DNA of 64,000 nt, from positions 1 to 64,000 of the forward strand of contig CAMRBN010000001.1 in assembly GCA_947040455.1 (NCBI GenBank). Direction: 5' to 3'. The position numbers and the translations under genes were made by a program. The DNA is from an uncultured Mycoplasma sp. (GTDB lineage: Bacteria > Bacillota_I > Bacilli_A > Mycoplasmatales > Metamycoplasmataceae). Below the pieces are notes generated by a model, which was given only the letters and a program-made list of their open reading frames with translations, was not told the DNA's origin and ran no database searches. Shown piece by piece: positions 1 to 11,063 of this stretch (position 1 is the first letter of the stretch; each line of letters begins with the position of its first letter).

Positions 1-1
1 T

Positions 2-574
2 TTTGCAAGTGGTGGTAAGTGAGCAGGAAAAACATCTTTAGTTGCTAAAGATTTTGAAGGGTTTACTTCTATTGGCCAATTTGCATTTGAAAATAAAATT
101 TTAAATAAGGTAATTATTCCTGATTGAATAATAGAGGTCGGATTTAGTGCTTTTTTCTATAGTGAATTACAGGAATTAACATTATCTAAAAACCTTACAA
201 GAATTGAGTCATTTGCATTTGTAGGAAATAAATTAAAAACCTTGGAAATAGGGCCAAAGGTAACTTTTATTGGAGAACACTCTTTTGAAAACGGTGAACT
301 AACATCACTTACATTACCTAATGGATTGATAGAAATTGCACAAAATGCATTTGGAACCAATAAATTGACATCCATAATAATTCCTAATACTGTAACTAAA
401 ATTTGAACAGGAACATTCTATAATAATAATTTTAGAAGTTATAGAGATATAACAATTTCTCCTGAATTAGCAAGTATTATTGGTTCGGATTTTGAAGCAA
501 CATTTGGTGTTCCACCTGGACCTATGGTTGTGTTATTTCAAAATAAATATTTTAAGTTTAAAGAAAATAAATAG
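2..574 (+). CDS. BspA-like LRR surface protein, C-terminal part
   Basis: The 5' end lies outside the window; the frame is open from base 2 to TAG at 572-574 when TGA is read as Trp (for example IIPDWIIEVG). The roughly 23-residue repeat IP..V..I...AF....L..I is that of the LRR_5/BspA family, cell-surface proteins that usually bind host or matrix targets. About six units are visible, such as LTLPNGLIEIAQNAFG. Unlike the minus-strand LRR proteins at the other end of the window, this one ends in KFKENK without a C-terminal membrane segment, so it may be held by an N-terminal anchor outside the window. Family call is firm; ligand unknown. Confidence 0.85.
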
Positions 575-590
575 ATTTTCTTTTTTTGCA
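556..590 (+). terminator. Probable Rho-independent terminator
   Basis: The stem AGAAAAT/ATTTTCT with loop AAATAG overlaps the stop codon of the LRR gene and runs into a T-rich tract. It separates this gene from the convergent ATPase gene. Confidence 0.55.
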
Positions 591-715
591 ATATACCCTC
601 TTTATTGTGAATAAAACAAAAGAATCTCAAGAATCTTTAACAAGGTAATTATTATGATTTTTGGATAATTTAAACAAAAGAAGGAATTAATATGTAATTC
701 TTCAAAAGATAGTAA

Positions 716-2395
716 TTAGGCTGCGATTGTTAAAAGAGAGTTGTCTAATTGATGAGCTATTTGGTTTCTATACGGTTTATCCACATGTAGTGGTTTGATT
801 TCTTTTCTACCATATCAAAAATCATCATAAAAAATATTTGATTTAATACCTTCTTTACTACCACCGTGTTCTTTAACATAATCAAGGTATCTTTTTTCTT
901 CATTTAAGCATTTAATCAATTCCTGAATATAGGCTAGGATTTTGGCAAAAGATATCCCATATCTTTTAACTCGAGTTTCACTTGCAATTCTTTGACTTAA
1001 AAGTTCTAATAATTGTATCGAATCAATATTGCTTTCAATATCAATCAAGAATTTTTCCTTGATTTTTTCAAAAGGAATATCATCACTATAATGGAGGATT
1101 TCATTTGCTGAAAGCTCTCATGATTGACTATTTTTATTTGTCCTAAAAAACATTAAATTATCGCCAGTTAACGAACCTGCTTTGGCAATATATCTCCCAA
1201 ATATTTTGACAAAAATATTTAGTGAATTATCAGCCTCATCTGTTGATTCTCATATTTGACTACATAAACTTTGAAATGTTAAAATTAAGGGTGTTTCTTT
1301 AATTTCCGGCTTATTTGTTGTTTGATTCATTAGAACTTTGTTTTCACTAATAGGAAATCTTGCATGTTGAGCAGTGCTTTGAATAATTTCCACAGTTTTA
1401 ATGTCATGAGTTAAGATTTCAAATTCTTTTGGCGAATTCATAATAGAAATGATTGCCTTTTCTTGATTAATGACATCAAGCTTTTCAAAAAAATCATCCA
1501 AGATAATTTTTTTATCAGTACTTTCTAATGATTTAACAAGAATCTCTAATACTTTGGCTGTTTTTTGACCTTCTGAATAATTTGCCTTCCAAAGATCTAT
1601 TTCAATCGCATAATTATCGTCTAATAGTTTGTATTCTTTATTAGGTACAAATTTAATCGCATTAGTTTTTAAATCTTCAATTTGTTGTTCTAATTTTTGA
1701 ATTTGAACATATTCTTCTGATCTAATCATCTTGCTTTTAATTTCATCAATTAAATTAAGTGCTAAAGCAGGAATTTCTTCAATGTTAGCAAATAATCTTT
1801 TTAAATCTTTGATTTCAATATTAGCAAAATGTTTTTCATCAATTCCTTTTGTTTGTAATTTTTTCTGAATAGCATTTAATATCAAAACTATTTGGCTATT
1901 AAAATTTTGAGCAATTTGACTGTCATATTGATTGTTAATTTCATATTTTCATAAGGAAGATAAAATCATAATTAATTCAGTATCTTCTTGAGCTAGTTCG
2001 ATCAACATATCTTGATGTTGAGTAACAAAGTTTTGCAAATCAATTAATTCTGGAATCGATAAATCATCATCATAATCTTTACCTTCCATCAAAACATATT
2101 GATCTCATTCTTCTTTTTTAGCAAAATTAATGCTTTTTAAAAAGGCATTAAAGTTATTTGCTTTAAATCCTTTGATTGTTGATAGTGATGTTTTGGCACT
2201 TGTTAGTTTTTTTACTAAAGCATCAATTTCTTTTTTTGGTTCTTGACTTATATAATCAAGTTCAGAAATTTTATGTGTTTGGTCGTTGTATCAATTTGAG
2301 ATATAAGAATTCAAAACTATTGAATCAACATCTTGATCTTCAGAATATAAAGATTTTCCGCCTCCGTTGTTACCGTATATTAATTTTATAGACAT
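716..2395 (-). CDS. AAA-type ATPase with C-terminal RN..AH (HEPN-like) motif
   Basis: Reading TGA as Trp joins ORF-track pieces 815-1048 and 1250-1885 into one 559-residue protein. The ATG at 2395 follows a good AAGGAGATG site, and the P-loop GNNGGGKS lies at about residues 8-15. The middle is helical and charged, with coiled-coil character around residues 200-300, as in RloC/RecF-like or OLD-like ATPases, but the protein is much shorter than RloC. Near the C-terminus is RNQIAH, which fits the R-x4-6-H motif of HEPN ribonucleases. Such ATPase-nuclease proteins are often abortive-infection effectors. P-loop seen directly; nuclease role inferred. Monocistronic, convergent with the LRR gene and divergent from the DUF2130 gene. 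Confidence 0.7.
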
Positions 2396-2786
2396 AATTG
2401 TCATCTCCTTCTTTTTTATTTAGTAAATTATCATCTTGAAGATTAAGTAAAAACTTACATTAATAAAAGATTAATAATTTAAATTTGTTGTGTATATTTA
2501 GTTTATATTTCGTGTTTTTGCATCAAACTTTCCTGAAAATATCAGTGAAAATTAGACTATATATATTGTACTATAAAAAAATGAGGTAAAAGTTAATATC
2601 AAATAATAATGATTTTATTGTTAAAAAATATATTGTTAAAAAAATATGGTTTGCTTGAAGTGTTATATAATTTTATTATTACTTTAAAAGAACAATGATG
2701 TTGTAATTACTTAAGTCTTGGTAAATATTACAATAAGAAATATTTCTATATTGTAAATAAAAAATGAAATATGAAAGAAATGAAAT

Positions 2787-4211
2787 ATGAATGAAATTAA
2801 ATGCCCAAATTGCCAACAAGTAATTACTGTTAACGAAACTTTTTACTCATCAATACTTGAACAAGTGCGTAGCCATGAATTTGAAAAAGATGTTGAAAAT
2901 CATACAAAATTAATTGAAAAAGAAAAAATAAAAGAATTAGAATTATCAAAAGCTAATGCAGAAACAAAATTACAACAATCACTTTCAGAATCCAAACAAG
3001 AAATTGAAAAATTGAAATCGCAAGTTAATGAAGCTGAAAACTTAAAATTAATCGCTATTAAAAATAAGGAATCAGAGAGTAATGAATTAATTGCAAAACT
3101 ACAAGAACAACTTAAAAATAATGAAAAAAATCAACAATTAGATAAAGATGCTGCGTTGAATCTTGCTAAAGCTAATGCAGAAACAAAATTACAACAATCA
3201 CTTTCAGAATCAAAACAAGAAATTGAAAAATTGAAATCCAAAGTTAATGAATCTGAAAATTTAACATTAATTGCTATTAAAAATACAGAATCTGAAAATA
3301 AGGATATTATTTATCAAAAAGAAGCTGAAATTAATAATTTAAAAGCAGAAATTGAGAGCTCAATTACTAATAAAAAATTAGAAATTAACTTAATAGAAGA
3401 TGGTCATAAAAATGAACTTAAAATGAAAGAGCAACAAATTGATTTTTATAAAGACCACAAAGCAAAACTATCTACCAAAATGATGGGAGAAACATTAGAA
3501 TTGCATTGTGAATATGAATTTAATCGCTTAAGACCAACTGGATTTCAAAGCGCAAAATTCTTTAAAGATAATGATTCAACAAATGGTAGTAAGGGTGACT
3601 ATATTTTCAAAGATTATAGTGATAACGGAACAGAATTCATTTCAATTATGTTTGAAATGAAAAATGAAGCAGATACTACTGCTACCAAAAAGAAAAATGA
3701 AGATTTTCTAAAAGAATTAGATAAAGATCGAAACGAAAAAAATTGTGAATATGCTATTTTAGTTTCTTTATTAGAAAGCGACAACGAATTATATAACACA
3801 GGAATAGTAGATGTTTCTCATATCTATAAAAAAATGTATGTAATTAGACCACAATTCTTCATCCCAATAATAACTTTGCTTAGAAATGGTGCTTTGAATT
3901 CAATTAAATTCAAAGAAGAATTAGCGTTGATTAAAGAACAAAATATTGATATCACTAATTTCGAAGATGAAATCAAGGATTTTCAAGGTAATTTTAGTCG
4001 TAATTATGATCGAGCAAGTAGAAAATTTGGTGTTGCAATCAAAGAAATAGACAAAACAATTGATAGCCTTAACAAAACAAAAGAAGCTTTAATGTCATCC
4101 GAGAATAATCTTAGATTAGCAAATAATAAAGCTCAAGATTTAAGTATTAAAAAATTAACAAAAAATAATGATACTATGTCTCAAAAATTCAAAGAATTAG
4201 AGAGTAAATAA
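2787..4211 (+). CDS. DUF2130 coiled-coil protein
   Basis: The 474-residue protein starts with MNEIKCPNCQQVI, the short CPxC motif usual for DUF2130 proteins. A long charged coiled coil covers about residues 25-230 and the conserved DUF2130 block about 235-420 (KMMGETLELHCEYEFN, GSKGDYIF, FEMKNEADTT). The family is widespread, often near phage or recombination genes, and the C-terminal block has a nuclease-like look (D...FEMK), but its function is not established. The coiled coil holds a 73-residue direct duplication. The upstream 390-base gap (2396-2786) is a divergent promoter region; I see only AT-rich sequence with possible -10 boxes there. Confidence 0.85.
   Translation: MNEIKCPNCQQVITVNETFYSSILEQVRSHEFEKDVENHTKLIEKEKIKELELSKANAETKLQQSLSESKQEIEKLKSQVNEAENLKLIAIKNKESESNELIAKLQEQLKNNEKNQQLDKDAALNLAKANAETKLQQSLSESKQEIEKLKSKVNESENLTLIAIKNTESENKDIIYQKEAEINNLKAEIESSITNKKLEINLIEDGHKNELKMKEQQIDFYKDHKAKLSTKMMGETLELHCEYEFNRLRPTGFQSAKFFKDNDSTNGSKGDYIFKDYSDNGTEFISIMFEMKNEADTTATKKKNEDFLKELDKDRNEKNCEYAILVSLLESDNELYNTGIVDVSHIYKKMYVIRPQFFIPIITLLRNGALNSIKFKEELALIKEQNIDITNFEDEIKDFQGNFSRNYDRASRKFGVAIKEIDKTIDSLNKTKEALMSSENNLRLANNKAQDLSIKKLTKNNDTMSQKFKELESK
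2949..3286 (+). repeat. In-frame direct duplication inside the coiled coil
   Basis: About 115 bases beginning AAAGCTAATGCAGAAAC occur at 2949 and again at 3168. The offset of 219 bases equals 73 codons, so the frame is kept. Both copies encode KANAETKLQQSLSESKQEIE with only a few base changes, which implies a recent duplication. Confidence 0.85.
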
Positions 4212-4317
4212 ATTTAACATAGGATTGTTATATTCATTATATAACACATAAAAAAACTCAATATAAAACTTTAAATATTTCAATGTTGCTGTTTTAAATA
4301 GTTGTATAATTAATAAT

Positions 4318-4360
4318 CGAAGCTCTATCCAAAGATACATGAAGTTATCATGATGTGGAT
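4318..4360 (+). promoter_or_regulatory. Nested hairpin in the leader of the lipoprotein gene
   Basis: CTATCCA and TGGATAG form an outer 7-bp stem and CATGA/TCATG an inner 5-bp stem around the loop AGTTA. The element lies between a TATAAT box at about 4305 and the AAGGAG ribosome site, so it would be in the 5' leader. It could be a cis-regulatory RNA or a binding site. I could not match it to a known riboswitch class. Confidence 0.5.
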
Positions 4361-4382
4361 AGCAACAAGGAGAATTTAAATT

Positions 4383-4928
4383 ATGAAAAAATTATTATTA
4401 GGATTAGGAATAATACCTTTATTAATATTGCCAGTAGTAATAACGACTAGTTGTGCACAAGAAGAGAAAATCCCGCCAGTTGTAAGTCCAGAGTTACCCC
4501 CAACTCCAGAATTACCCCCAACTCCAGAGTTACCCCAAATTGAATTAGCAACTAAATTAGTGAGAGAGCACATTGGTAGAGAATTTTCAATAAAATTTGA
4601 TGAAGCATACAAATTGGTTAAAAACCGATTCGAAAATGAATATAATTTACCTGGAGTTTTAACATATCAAGTGGATGAAATACTTGGCCTAGGTATGCTT
4701 AAGAAAAACATTAACGAATTAAATAGTGTAGTACTGAATGCAAAAGGCAATTATGAAATAAAGTATGAAGATACAACCTTCAATTATGAGATTTATACAT
4801 TAGAAGTAGAAGTACATCAAGATTTAGGTGACGGCAATGGTCCTCGATGAATTGGCGGTGAACATGCAATAATGGAAAAGGAACCATTTGAGTTTAGGAT
4901 TATCAATGGAGAATTTGTCCTTGTGTAA
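4383..4928 (+). CDS. Prolipoprotein with Pro-rich repeat
   Basis: The 181-residue product begins with a hydrophobic signal (MKKLLLGLGIIPLLILP) and a lipobox-like TTSC, so Cys at about residue 20 is probably lipidated and the protein anchored outside the membrane. Three PELPPT-type repeats follow as a spacer, then a globular domain of about 130 residues that I do not recognise. The ORF track stops at a TGA in PRWIGG; the real end is TAA at 4926-4928. An AAGGAG site precedes the ATG. Surface-exposed, function unknown. Confidence 0.85.
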
Positions 4929-5343
4929 TTAAAAGGAGAAATTAAATTATGAAATTTATTATTAGCATTTCAATTCAAGGAGTATAATTGAAGCATATAA
5001 TAAAATATTTCCCTTGATACAACACTTATCAAGTAATAGTTATCACCAAACAAATAAGCGTTGACAAAACATAACAACATTTATTTAAATGCATTAAATC
5101 TTTTTTATTGTATAATTTTCTTGCAAGAAAGTTTAGTTACAGAATTAAAACTGCTGAATTGAAACATGGATTTGTTTTGAAAGAAGAATTGCCAAAAATA
5201 ATTAGATGAATAAATATTGATTTATATTTATCTGAAAACATAAATATTTTGAATAAGGATTATTTAAAATAAAATCAATATTTTCCTCTATGGAAGTTTT
5301 ATCATCCTAGTTATTTTTCAAAATATATAAAATAAGGAGAAAC
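4929..5343. other. Gene-poor stretch with coding remnants
   Basis: No intact gene. Just after the lipoprotein an AAAGGAG-led ATG opens only 12 codons, which looks like the remnant of a second signal peptide. At about 5083-5272 (+) an open stretch without a convincing start ends at TAA and reads like the C-terminus of a lost protein (KHGFVLKEELPKIIRWINID). It is not a recognisable antitoxin for the following RelE-like gene. Confidence 0.4.
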
Positions 5344-5592
5344 ATGACATTTGTCAACAAACAAGTCGAAAAGGACTTTAAAAAAATTGATTGATCAATG
5401 AGAGAAGTGATTGAAACAAAATTAGAAGGGGATCAAAGACTTTTAACATTACCGAGCCAAAAACTAAGAGGTGGTAATCTAGGATACAGGGTCAAGCACC
5501 ATAAATATAGAATTTTTTACACCTTAGATGAAAATAGTATTCTAATTTATAAAATAGGTGAAAAAGATAAAAATGCATATGGAGGAATATAA
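5344..5592 (+). CDS. RelE/ParE-family toxin-like protein
   Basis: Reading through one TGA (KKIDWSMRE) gives an 82-residue protein from ATG 5344 after AAGGAG, longer than the ORF-track entry that begins at an internal Met. The C-terminal half (LRGGNLGYRVKHHKYRIFYT followed by ILIYKIG) has the basic residues and beta-hairpin pattern of the RelE/ParE superfamily, ribosome-dependent mRNases or gyrase poisons. No ordinary small antitoxin lies next to it. The next gene starts 2 bases after the stop, so this is the first gene of an operon with a 751-residue unknown and a transporter. Family call moderate to good; activity unproven. Confidence 0.75.
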
Positions 5593-5594
5593 GA

Positions 5595-7850
5595 ATGAAT
5601 AAAAACAAAATAATAGTAAATAACTTTATAAATGTTATTAAAACAATAGAAATGAGGAATAATCATTCATCAACAAAAAAGTTTGATGATGAATTTTTAA
5701 AAATGCTGATTGATGAAGTTAATATATTAAACATTGATGAAATGATTAGTGATTATAAATTTAGTGATAGTCCAGCAAGAGAAAATGGTTATTTTGATGA
5801 TTTTTTTGCAAAATTTTATTCATTTGAAAAAAATGAAGAACATATTTTATTTCAACAACATAATATGTATTATGAAATAAAAATATTTCATGAAAATCAA
5901 ATTAGAAAATATTTTAATGATGAATATGGGTTATATGAGTTAAATTTAACAAATTGTTCATTTATGAGTATTTTCTTAACTTTATTAAAGGAAATAAAAT
6001 TCAAAAATGAAGGAAATAAATTTAATGATTGCTTTGAAAAAATGAACCAAAAATGATGAGTATATTATACCCAAGAAACTGGTGAGTACAATAAGTTAAG
6101 AAAAATTATTATTCAAAGAATTATTAAAAATTATATTATTTCCGAGAATGGCCTAAGAGGACAAACTAATGATTACAAATTATTTTTAAAATATTTGAAC
6201 AAATATTCAATTGAAGATAGTAAAATATCAAAACTACTGTTTTTAGCTTTAAATGATGATAAGAATTGTCTTCATTGATTCAATTTATTTGCGAATTTAG
6301 ATATCAAAGATTTCAAAAAAAATAATATAATCTTTTCTTTTGTTCAAGAAACTGCATTAGAAAGAATTGACAAACTACTGAATCTAAATTCCTCAATCAA
6401 ACTGTTATCACATGAAGTTTACTCTATTTTATCTAATCCAAAAATTAATTATTTATTTTTTAAAAATAGAATAATAAATAAAAATATTCAAAATGATTTA
6501 CAAGAATATTCAAACACAAATTTTTTTATTTATGTCTTTTATTTATTGAAATATAATAATCAAGAAAAAAACATTTTAAAATTTGTGAAAGATTTTTTTG
6601 ATGAACTTACTAGAAAAATAGATTTGGAAAAATTTACTAAAGTTGACGAAATAGAGTTGAAAATAATTGAAGATTTGATTGAACCAATTGATGAAAATAA
6701 ACCAACAATATTTAGTGCTTGAAAGATTTTTAAAGATTTATTTTCTTCTCTAAAAATAAGTGAGTCTGCTTATGAAGAGATAATTAAATGCAAGACCACA
6801 AAAGAAAATGCCATTAATTATATTAACAATCATTTTGACAATGATGTCAATGATTTTTGTAAAAGAAATTCCAACATCAAATGTACTACATCAAATTTAA
6901 AAGATTTTTTTATAGAAAATCAAGATGAAAAAGAAAATAAAAATGGTTATATTTTAGAATTTATTAATATATTTTTAATTCTTAAAGATAAAAAAGAAAT
7001 ATCAATCAAAGAAATTGATGGTTTGTTATCTTATTTTATAGCTCGCTTTGAATATATATATGCTGAAAAATATCAAATAATATTCACAAATTATTCAGCA
7101 TTGAATAAAAAAGAAATACTTGCTAATATCAACATGTTTCTTGATAAAAAACATCAATTAAATGATGTTAATAAAGTTAGTGATGATGTTTGAAGAACAT
7201 TTATTGAATATGATTTATTATCATTAAAAGATATTAATAATTGATCAAAATATGAGCAAAAGGGCGATAAGCTTTATGCAATAATTATTAACAAATTAAT
7301 CATCAAAGGTAATTTGAGAGAATCAAGAGATAAATCAATTTATGAATCAGCTATATTCCAAGATAAAATATTTAAAAAAATAAACCTTACAAAGTATTTG
7401 ATTAAAAGTGAATTATTATGAAAAAAGAACTTCAAAAGTGCTGATTACTTAGAATACTTGTTATTTGCATTGTTCAAAAACTACGGTTATGAAACTGCAG
7501 AATTATTTTTAATCAATCTTTTAAAAGTCGCAGGTGAATTTAGAGACGTTGCAAAGAGAGATCTTGTATCTATAGTTAGGGTTCCGCGTATTTGTGTTGA
7601 ATCCTCAAAAGAAGATTATTATACTCGTCCTTATTATGTAGCATATGATTTTCACTTGAGATTAATTGAATCTATTAAGGATTTTTATTGTGTTGATTAT
7701 TTTGAAAGCATGAACTATGATTTTCCTAATTGACATCAAATAAAAGAAGAAAATGAACAAGAAATATTTGCATTTTTAACTGAATTTTTAACTAAAGACT
7801 TCAAATCATTTGATTTATATCTTCAAAATAAATTTAGGAAGGATAAATAA
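5595..7850 (+). CDS. Large protein of unknown function (751 residues)
   Basis: Only pieces of this gene appear in the ORF track (5595-6056 and 7458-7733); reading at least nine TGA codons as Trp gives one open frame. It is a soluble, helical, Asn/Lys/Ile-rich protein without signal peptide, membrane segment, P-loop or nuclease motif that I can see. It lies 2 bases after the RelE-like gene and 6 bases before the transporter gene, so the three are surely co-transcribed. Position suggests a regulator, sensor or antitoxin-like partner, but nothing in the sequence proves it. Confidence 0.75.
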
Positions 7851-7856
7851 CTACAT

Positions 7857-9668
7857 ATGTTTAAACAAAATATAAAAAGTTTTGATTGAAAAAAATTCAT
7901 AACATTAATTTTTATATCTCTGATACCAACTATTTATACAACTATTAGGATTTATTTTCTCGGAGAATTTGACGATCCGTATACTTATAGTATTGCTGCT
8001 CAAATATCTTGATTAAATGTTTTTTTCGAAATTGTTAGTGAAGCAATTATAATTCCCTTATTTTTTCTAATATCAAAAAGAAAAAATAATGAATTAATGC
8101 TTTTTAATAGAATAAAAACCGGATTTTTTCTCAATTTATTTATTTATTTTATCGTGACTATTGCTTTAATATCTGCTCTTCAACCAATTTTAAATTATCT
8201 TATTCAAGATGAAGTACTGAGGGATAAAAGTAGAGATTATATCTTTTTAGAATTAATTGCCTCATTCTTTTCTTCAATCTTTAAATATGTTTTGGTAATT
8301 TGAATAGTTCTTAATAAAAACACCAAAATAATTTTCAGCTTCCTAGTTCAAATGATTTTCATAATTTTATTTGATACATTCTTTATTAGTAAATTAAATA
8401 TCTCTTTGAACTTATCAATTATCGGGATTGCTCTTAGTAATATTTTAACAAATATTATTCTAGTAGGACTAAGTGTGTTTTTCCTTTATCAAATGAAGGT
8501 TAAGATTTGAATCATTAAAGATTTAAATTTCAAATGAATGATTCAATATTGAAAAATTGGGATTGGTTCAGGTTTGGAATCACTTATCAGAAACTTGTTT
8601 TTTACCTTTATGGTCCTAAAAATTCTCAATGATGTTAATGGTTCAGGAGACTATTGAGTTGCTAATGGATTTATCTGATCTTGATTGCTTCTTCCTGTAA
8701 TCGCGTTAGGAACTACAATCAAAGCTGAAGGTGATGCTAATAAGGAAGTTTTCAAAAGTAAGATGTGAGTTTATTTGTTGATAGTGACAGGGATAATTGT
8801 GATTTGACTTGTTACAATACCTTCTTATAGTTTATTTATACGCGATGTCCTAAATGTAACTAATTATCAATATATCTTTAAAATAGTAATGATTTTATTT
8901 CCCTTTTATATTTTGTTTGCCATTAATAGTGTTTTTGACGGAGTGCTAATTGGCTGAGGTAGAACTGATTTATTACTTTATCAATCTATATTTGCCAATG
9001 TTTCAATCTATCTTCCTTACTTTATCGCTCTAAAAACTGGAGCTTGAATACCAAGCGTTGAAGGAGTTGCAATCATGTTTGGCATAGGAATGACGGTTGA
9101 TTCCATATTAACAATAATAATGTTTGTCGTTCTTGTAAAATTTGATAAAAAACTGATTTTAACCTTTGAAAAAAAGAATATAAAGAGAAAAACATTTGTT
9201 TTTGGAATGCCTACCGTTGGAAAAACAACATTTGTCCAAAATAATCCAAATACCACATGAGATTCTGATAACTTATATCACTATGTATCTTCTGTCAACC
9301 AAGATTCCTATAATGCTTTTGATATTGATCATAATTTTAGTAAAAAATTATTAGCAACCACTAATAAAAAATTATTAAAATCCAATTTTGACATCATTTT
9401 TTATTCCGTCTTACCTATTGAACTTTATGAAGAAATAGATTGACTAATATATAAGAATGTCAATATCGTCTTTATCAATAGAACTGGAGAAGATTATCAA
9501 TATGAATGATGTAAGAGGAAAGAGAAAGTTAATAATGATGTTTGTGACTTAAATATTGAAAATGCTTTATTAACATCCAAATTCATTAATGAACAAGCAG
9601 AATTTTTTAAAGTCAAGTTAGTAAACTTAGAAAAAGAAAAATATATTAGTGAAGAAACATTAATTTAA
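7857..9668 (+). CDS. MATE-like membrane transporter fused to a P-loop NTPase domain
   Basis: The 603-residue protein has about 12 hydrophobic helices over residues 10-435, with the look of the MATE/polysaccharide-flippase superfamily. After a short basic linker, GMPTVGKTT at about residue 449 is a clear Walker A motif followed by about 150 soluble residues (VNIVFINRTGE could carry an NKxD-like function). The fusion is continuous: the frame has no TAA or TAG and the ORF-track break is a TGA Trp codon. MATE proteins normally use ion gradients and have no NTPase domain, so the architecture is unusual. Last gene of the RelE/unknown/transporter operon. Confidence 0.75.
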
Positions 9669-9837
9669 TTAATGTGTCCAATATTAAATATTCAATAATG
9701 TGAATTTTAATATTTATATTTTATTCTCCAATAAAGAATAAAATATTTCCAAAATAATAAAAATTGAGACTAATTTAATAACAAGTTATCATGTTGTCTC
9801 CAATATATATTATTGAATAAATGAAAAGAGGTTTTAA

Positions 9838-10533
9838 ATGAAAATAAATAAGAAGGAAAAAGAATCACTGATTAATGATATGTATGCAAAATTATCTGAA
9901 AATGAAGTAGAAAGGGGATTCCCTGTTTTAGCTGCTACAATAGATAAAAACACCAACACAAATATTGTTATAAAAAATAAAAGATCCTGTAACGGAACAA
10001 ATACTGACATTAATAATCATGCCGAAATAATTTTATTAAAAGAGATTGAAGCAAAAAAATTAAATATTGAATTTATATTAATTAGCCTGCCGCCTTGTTT
10101 TAATTGTTTTGAAAAAATGAAAGAATATGTGAAAAAAAATAAAATCAAAATATTTTTTTTAGTTGATGTTAGAAACAAAAAAAATGAAAGGAAATATGTA
10201 AGAGAAAATGATGATATTAGTTTTTTTAAATGAAAGGAATTAGAAAAAAATATAGAATTTACTTTAAAAATAAATTTTATAATTATGAATTGTATTTTTG
10301 GGTTTTTCAACCATAAAAAACCAGCAAAAAATATCAAGAAAATACTAAAATTTACAAAAGAAGAATTTAAAAAATTTAAAAAAGTAATTGATAAATTAAA
10401 AATTAAAAAGAATAATATAAATGATAAACAGCTAAGTAATATGGTGGAAAAAACTAGAAAAATAAAAATAAAGAATATGACCATTAAAAACATTAAAAAA
10501 GATGATGAGTTTTATTGAATTATTAAAAAATAA
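9838..10533 (+). CDS. Small cytidine-deaminase-fold protein
   Basis: The 231-residue product carries HAE at about residue 61 and PPCFNC at about 84, the zinc-binding and catalytic signature of the cytidine/deoxycytidylate deaminase superfamily. The first 130 residues are the deaminase domain; a very Lys-rich tail of about 90 residues follows, reached through a TGA Trp codon, and could bind nucleic acid. It has little resemblance to housekeeping Cdd beyond the metal motifs. It could act on free nucleotides, RNA or DNA. Monocistronic, preceded by an AAAAGAGG site and convergent with the small HNH gene. Confidence 0.7.
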
Positions 10534-10546
10534 TTGATAATTAATA

Positions 10547-10822
10547 TTAATTTTTTATTCTATTACAAATAATATGAAAAACTTGTAAGTTATTAATATC
10601 ATTTGATCCGCCAGTTGATTTTGGAATTATGTGATCAATATTTCAAGCATATTTACTGTTTCTTTGAGAATTAATGCTTTCATGTGATCCATACATTATT
10701 TTTTTATCACAAATATTGCACAATCTATGATTATTCTCTGTGCAATCATCATAATTACAATTACAGGTTCTTGCTAGTTCTCATATTTCTTCTATTTTAT
10801 TTGAATATTTGTACTTAGCCAT
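10547..10822 (-). CDS. Small HNH endonuclease-like protein
   Basis: Absent from the ORF track because of TGA codons. The 91-residue protein has two Cys pairs (CNCNYDDC, CNICDKK) and the classic HNH core DHIIPKSTGGSNDINNLQ followed by H..CN. The stop lies 13 bases from the end of the deaminase gene on the other strand. The size is that of a single HNH domain; it could be a free-standing nuclease of a restriction or mobile element. Fold call strong, role unknown. Confidence 0.8.
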
Positions 10823-11063
10823 TATTTCAACCTTACTAAATTTATTTATGTTTTTAATATTTTAACTTATAAAAATTATAACAATATTCAAGTTATTAAT
10901 CACTTATAAAAACTTTATCTCAAATTAACCAATCATTAATAAGATATTTTATATAGTATAATTTTATTATCTACACACTAATTTAAAGATAAGGAAAGGA
11001 ACTAGTTAATTTAATAGTTTTTGTATCTTTTTAAAGCATTTAATTTAACTAAAATAATAAGTT

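Noticed and set aside
10017-10493. 158-codon minus-strand ORF
   Set aside because: It is a Phe/Ile-rich shadow of the Lys-rich deaminase gene on the plus strand and has no ribosome site.
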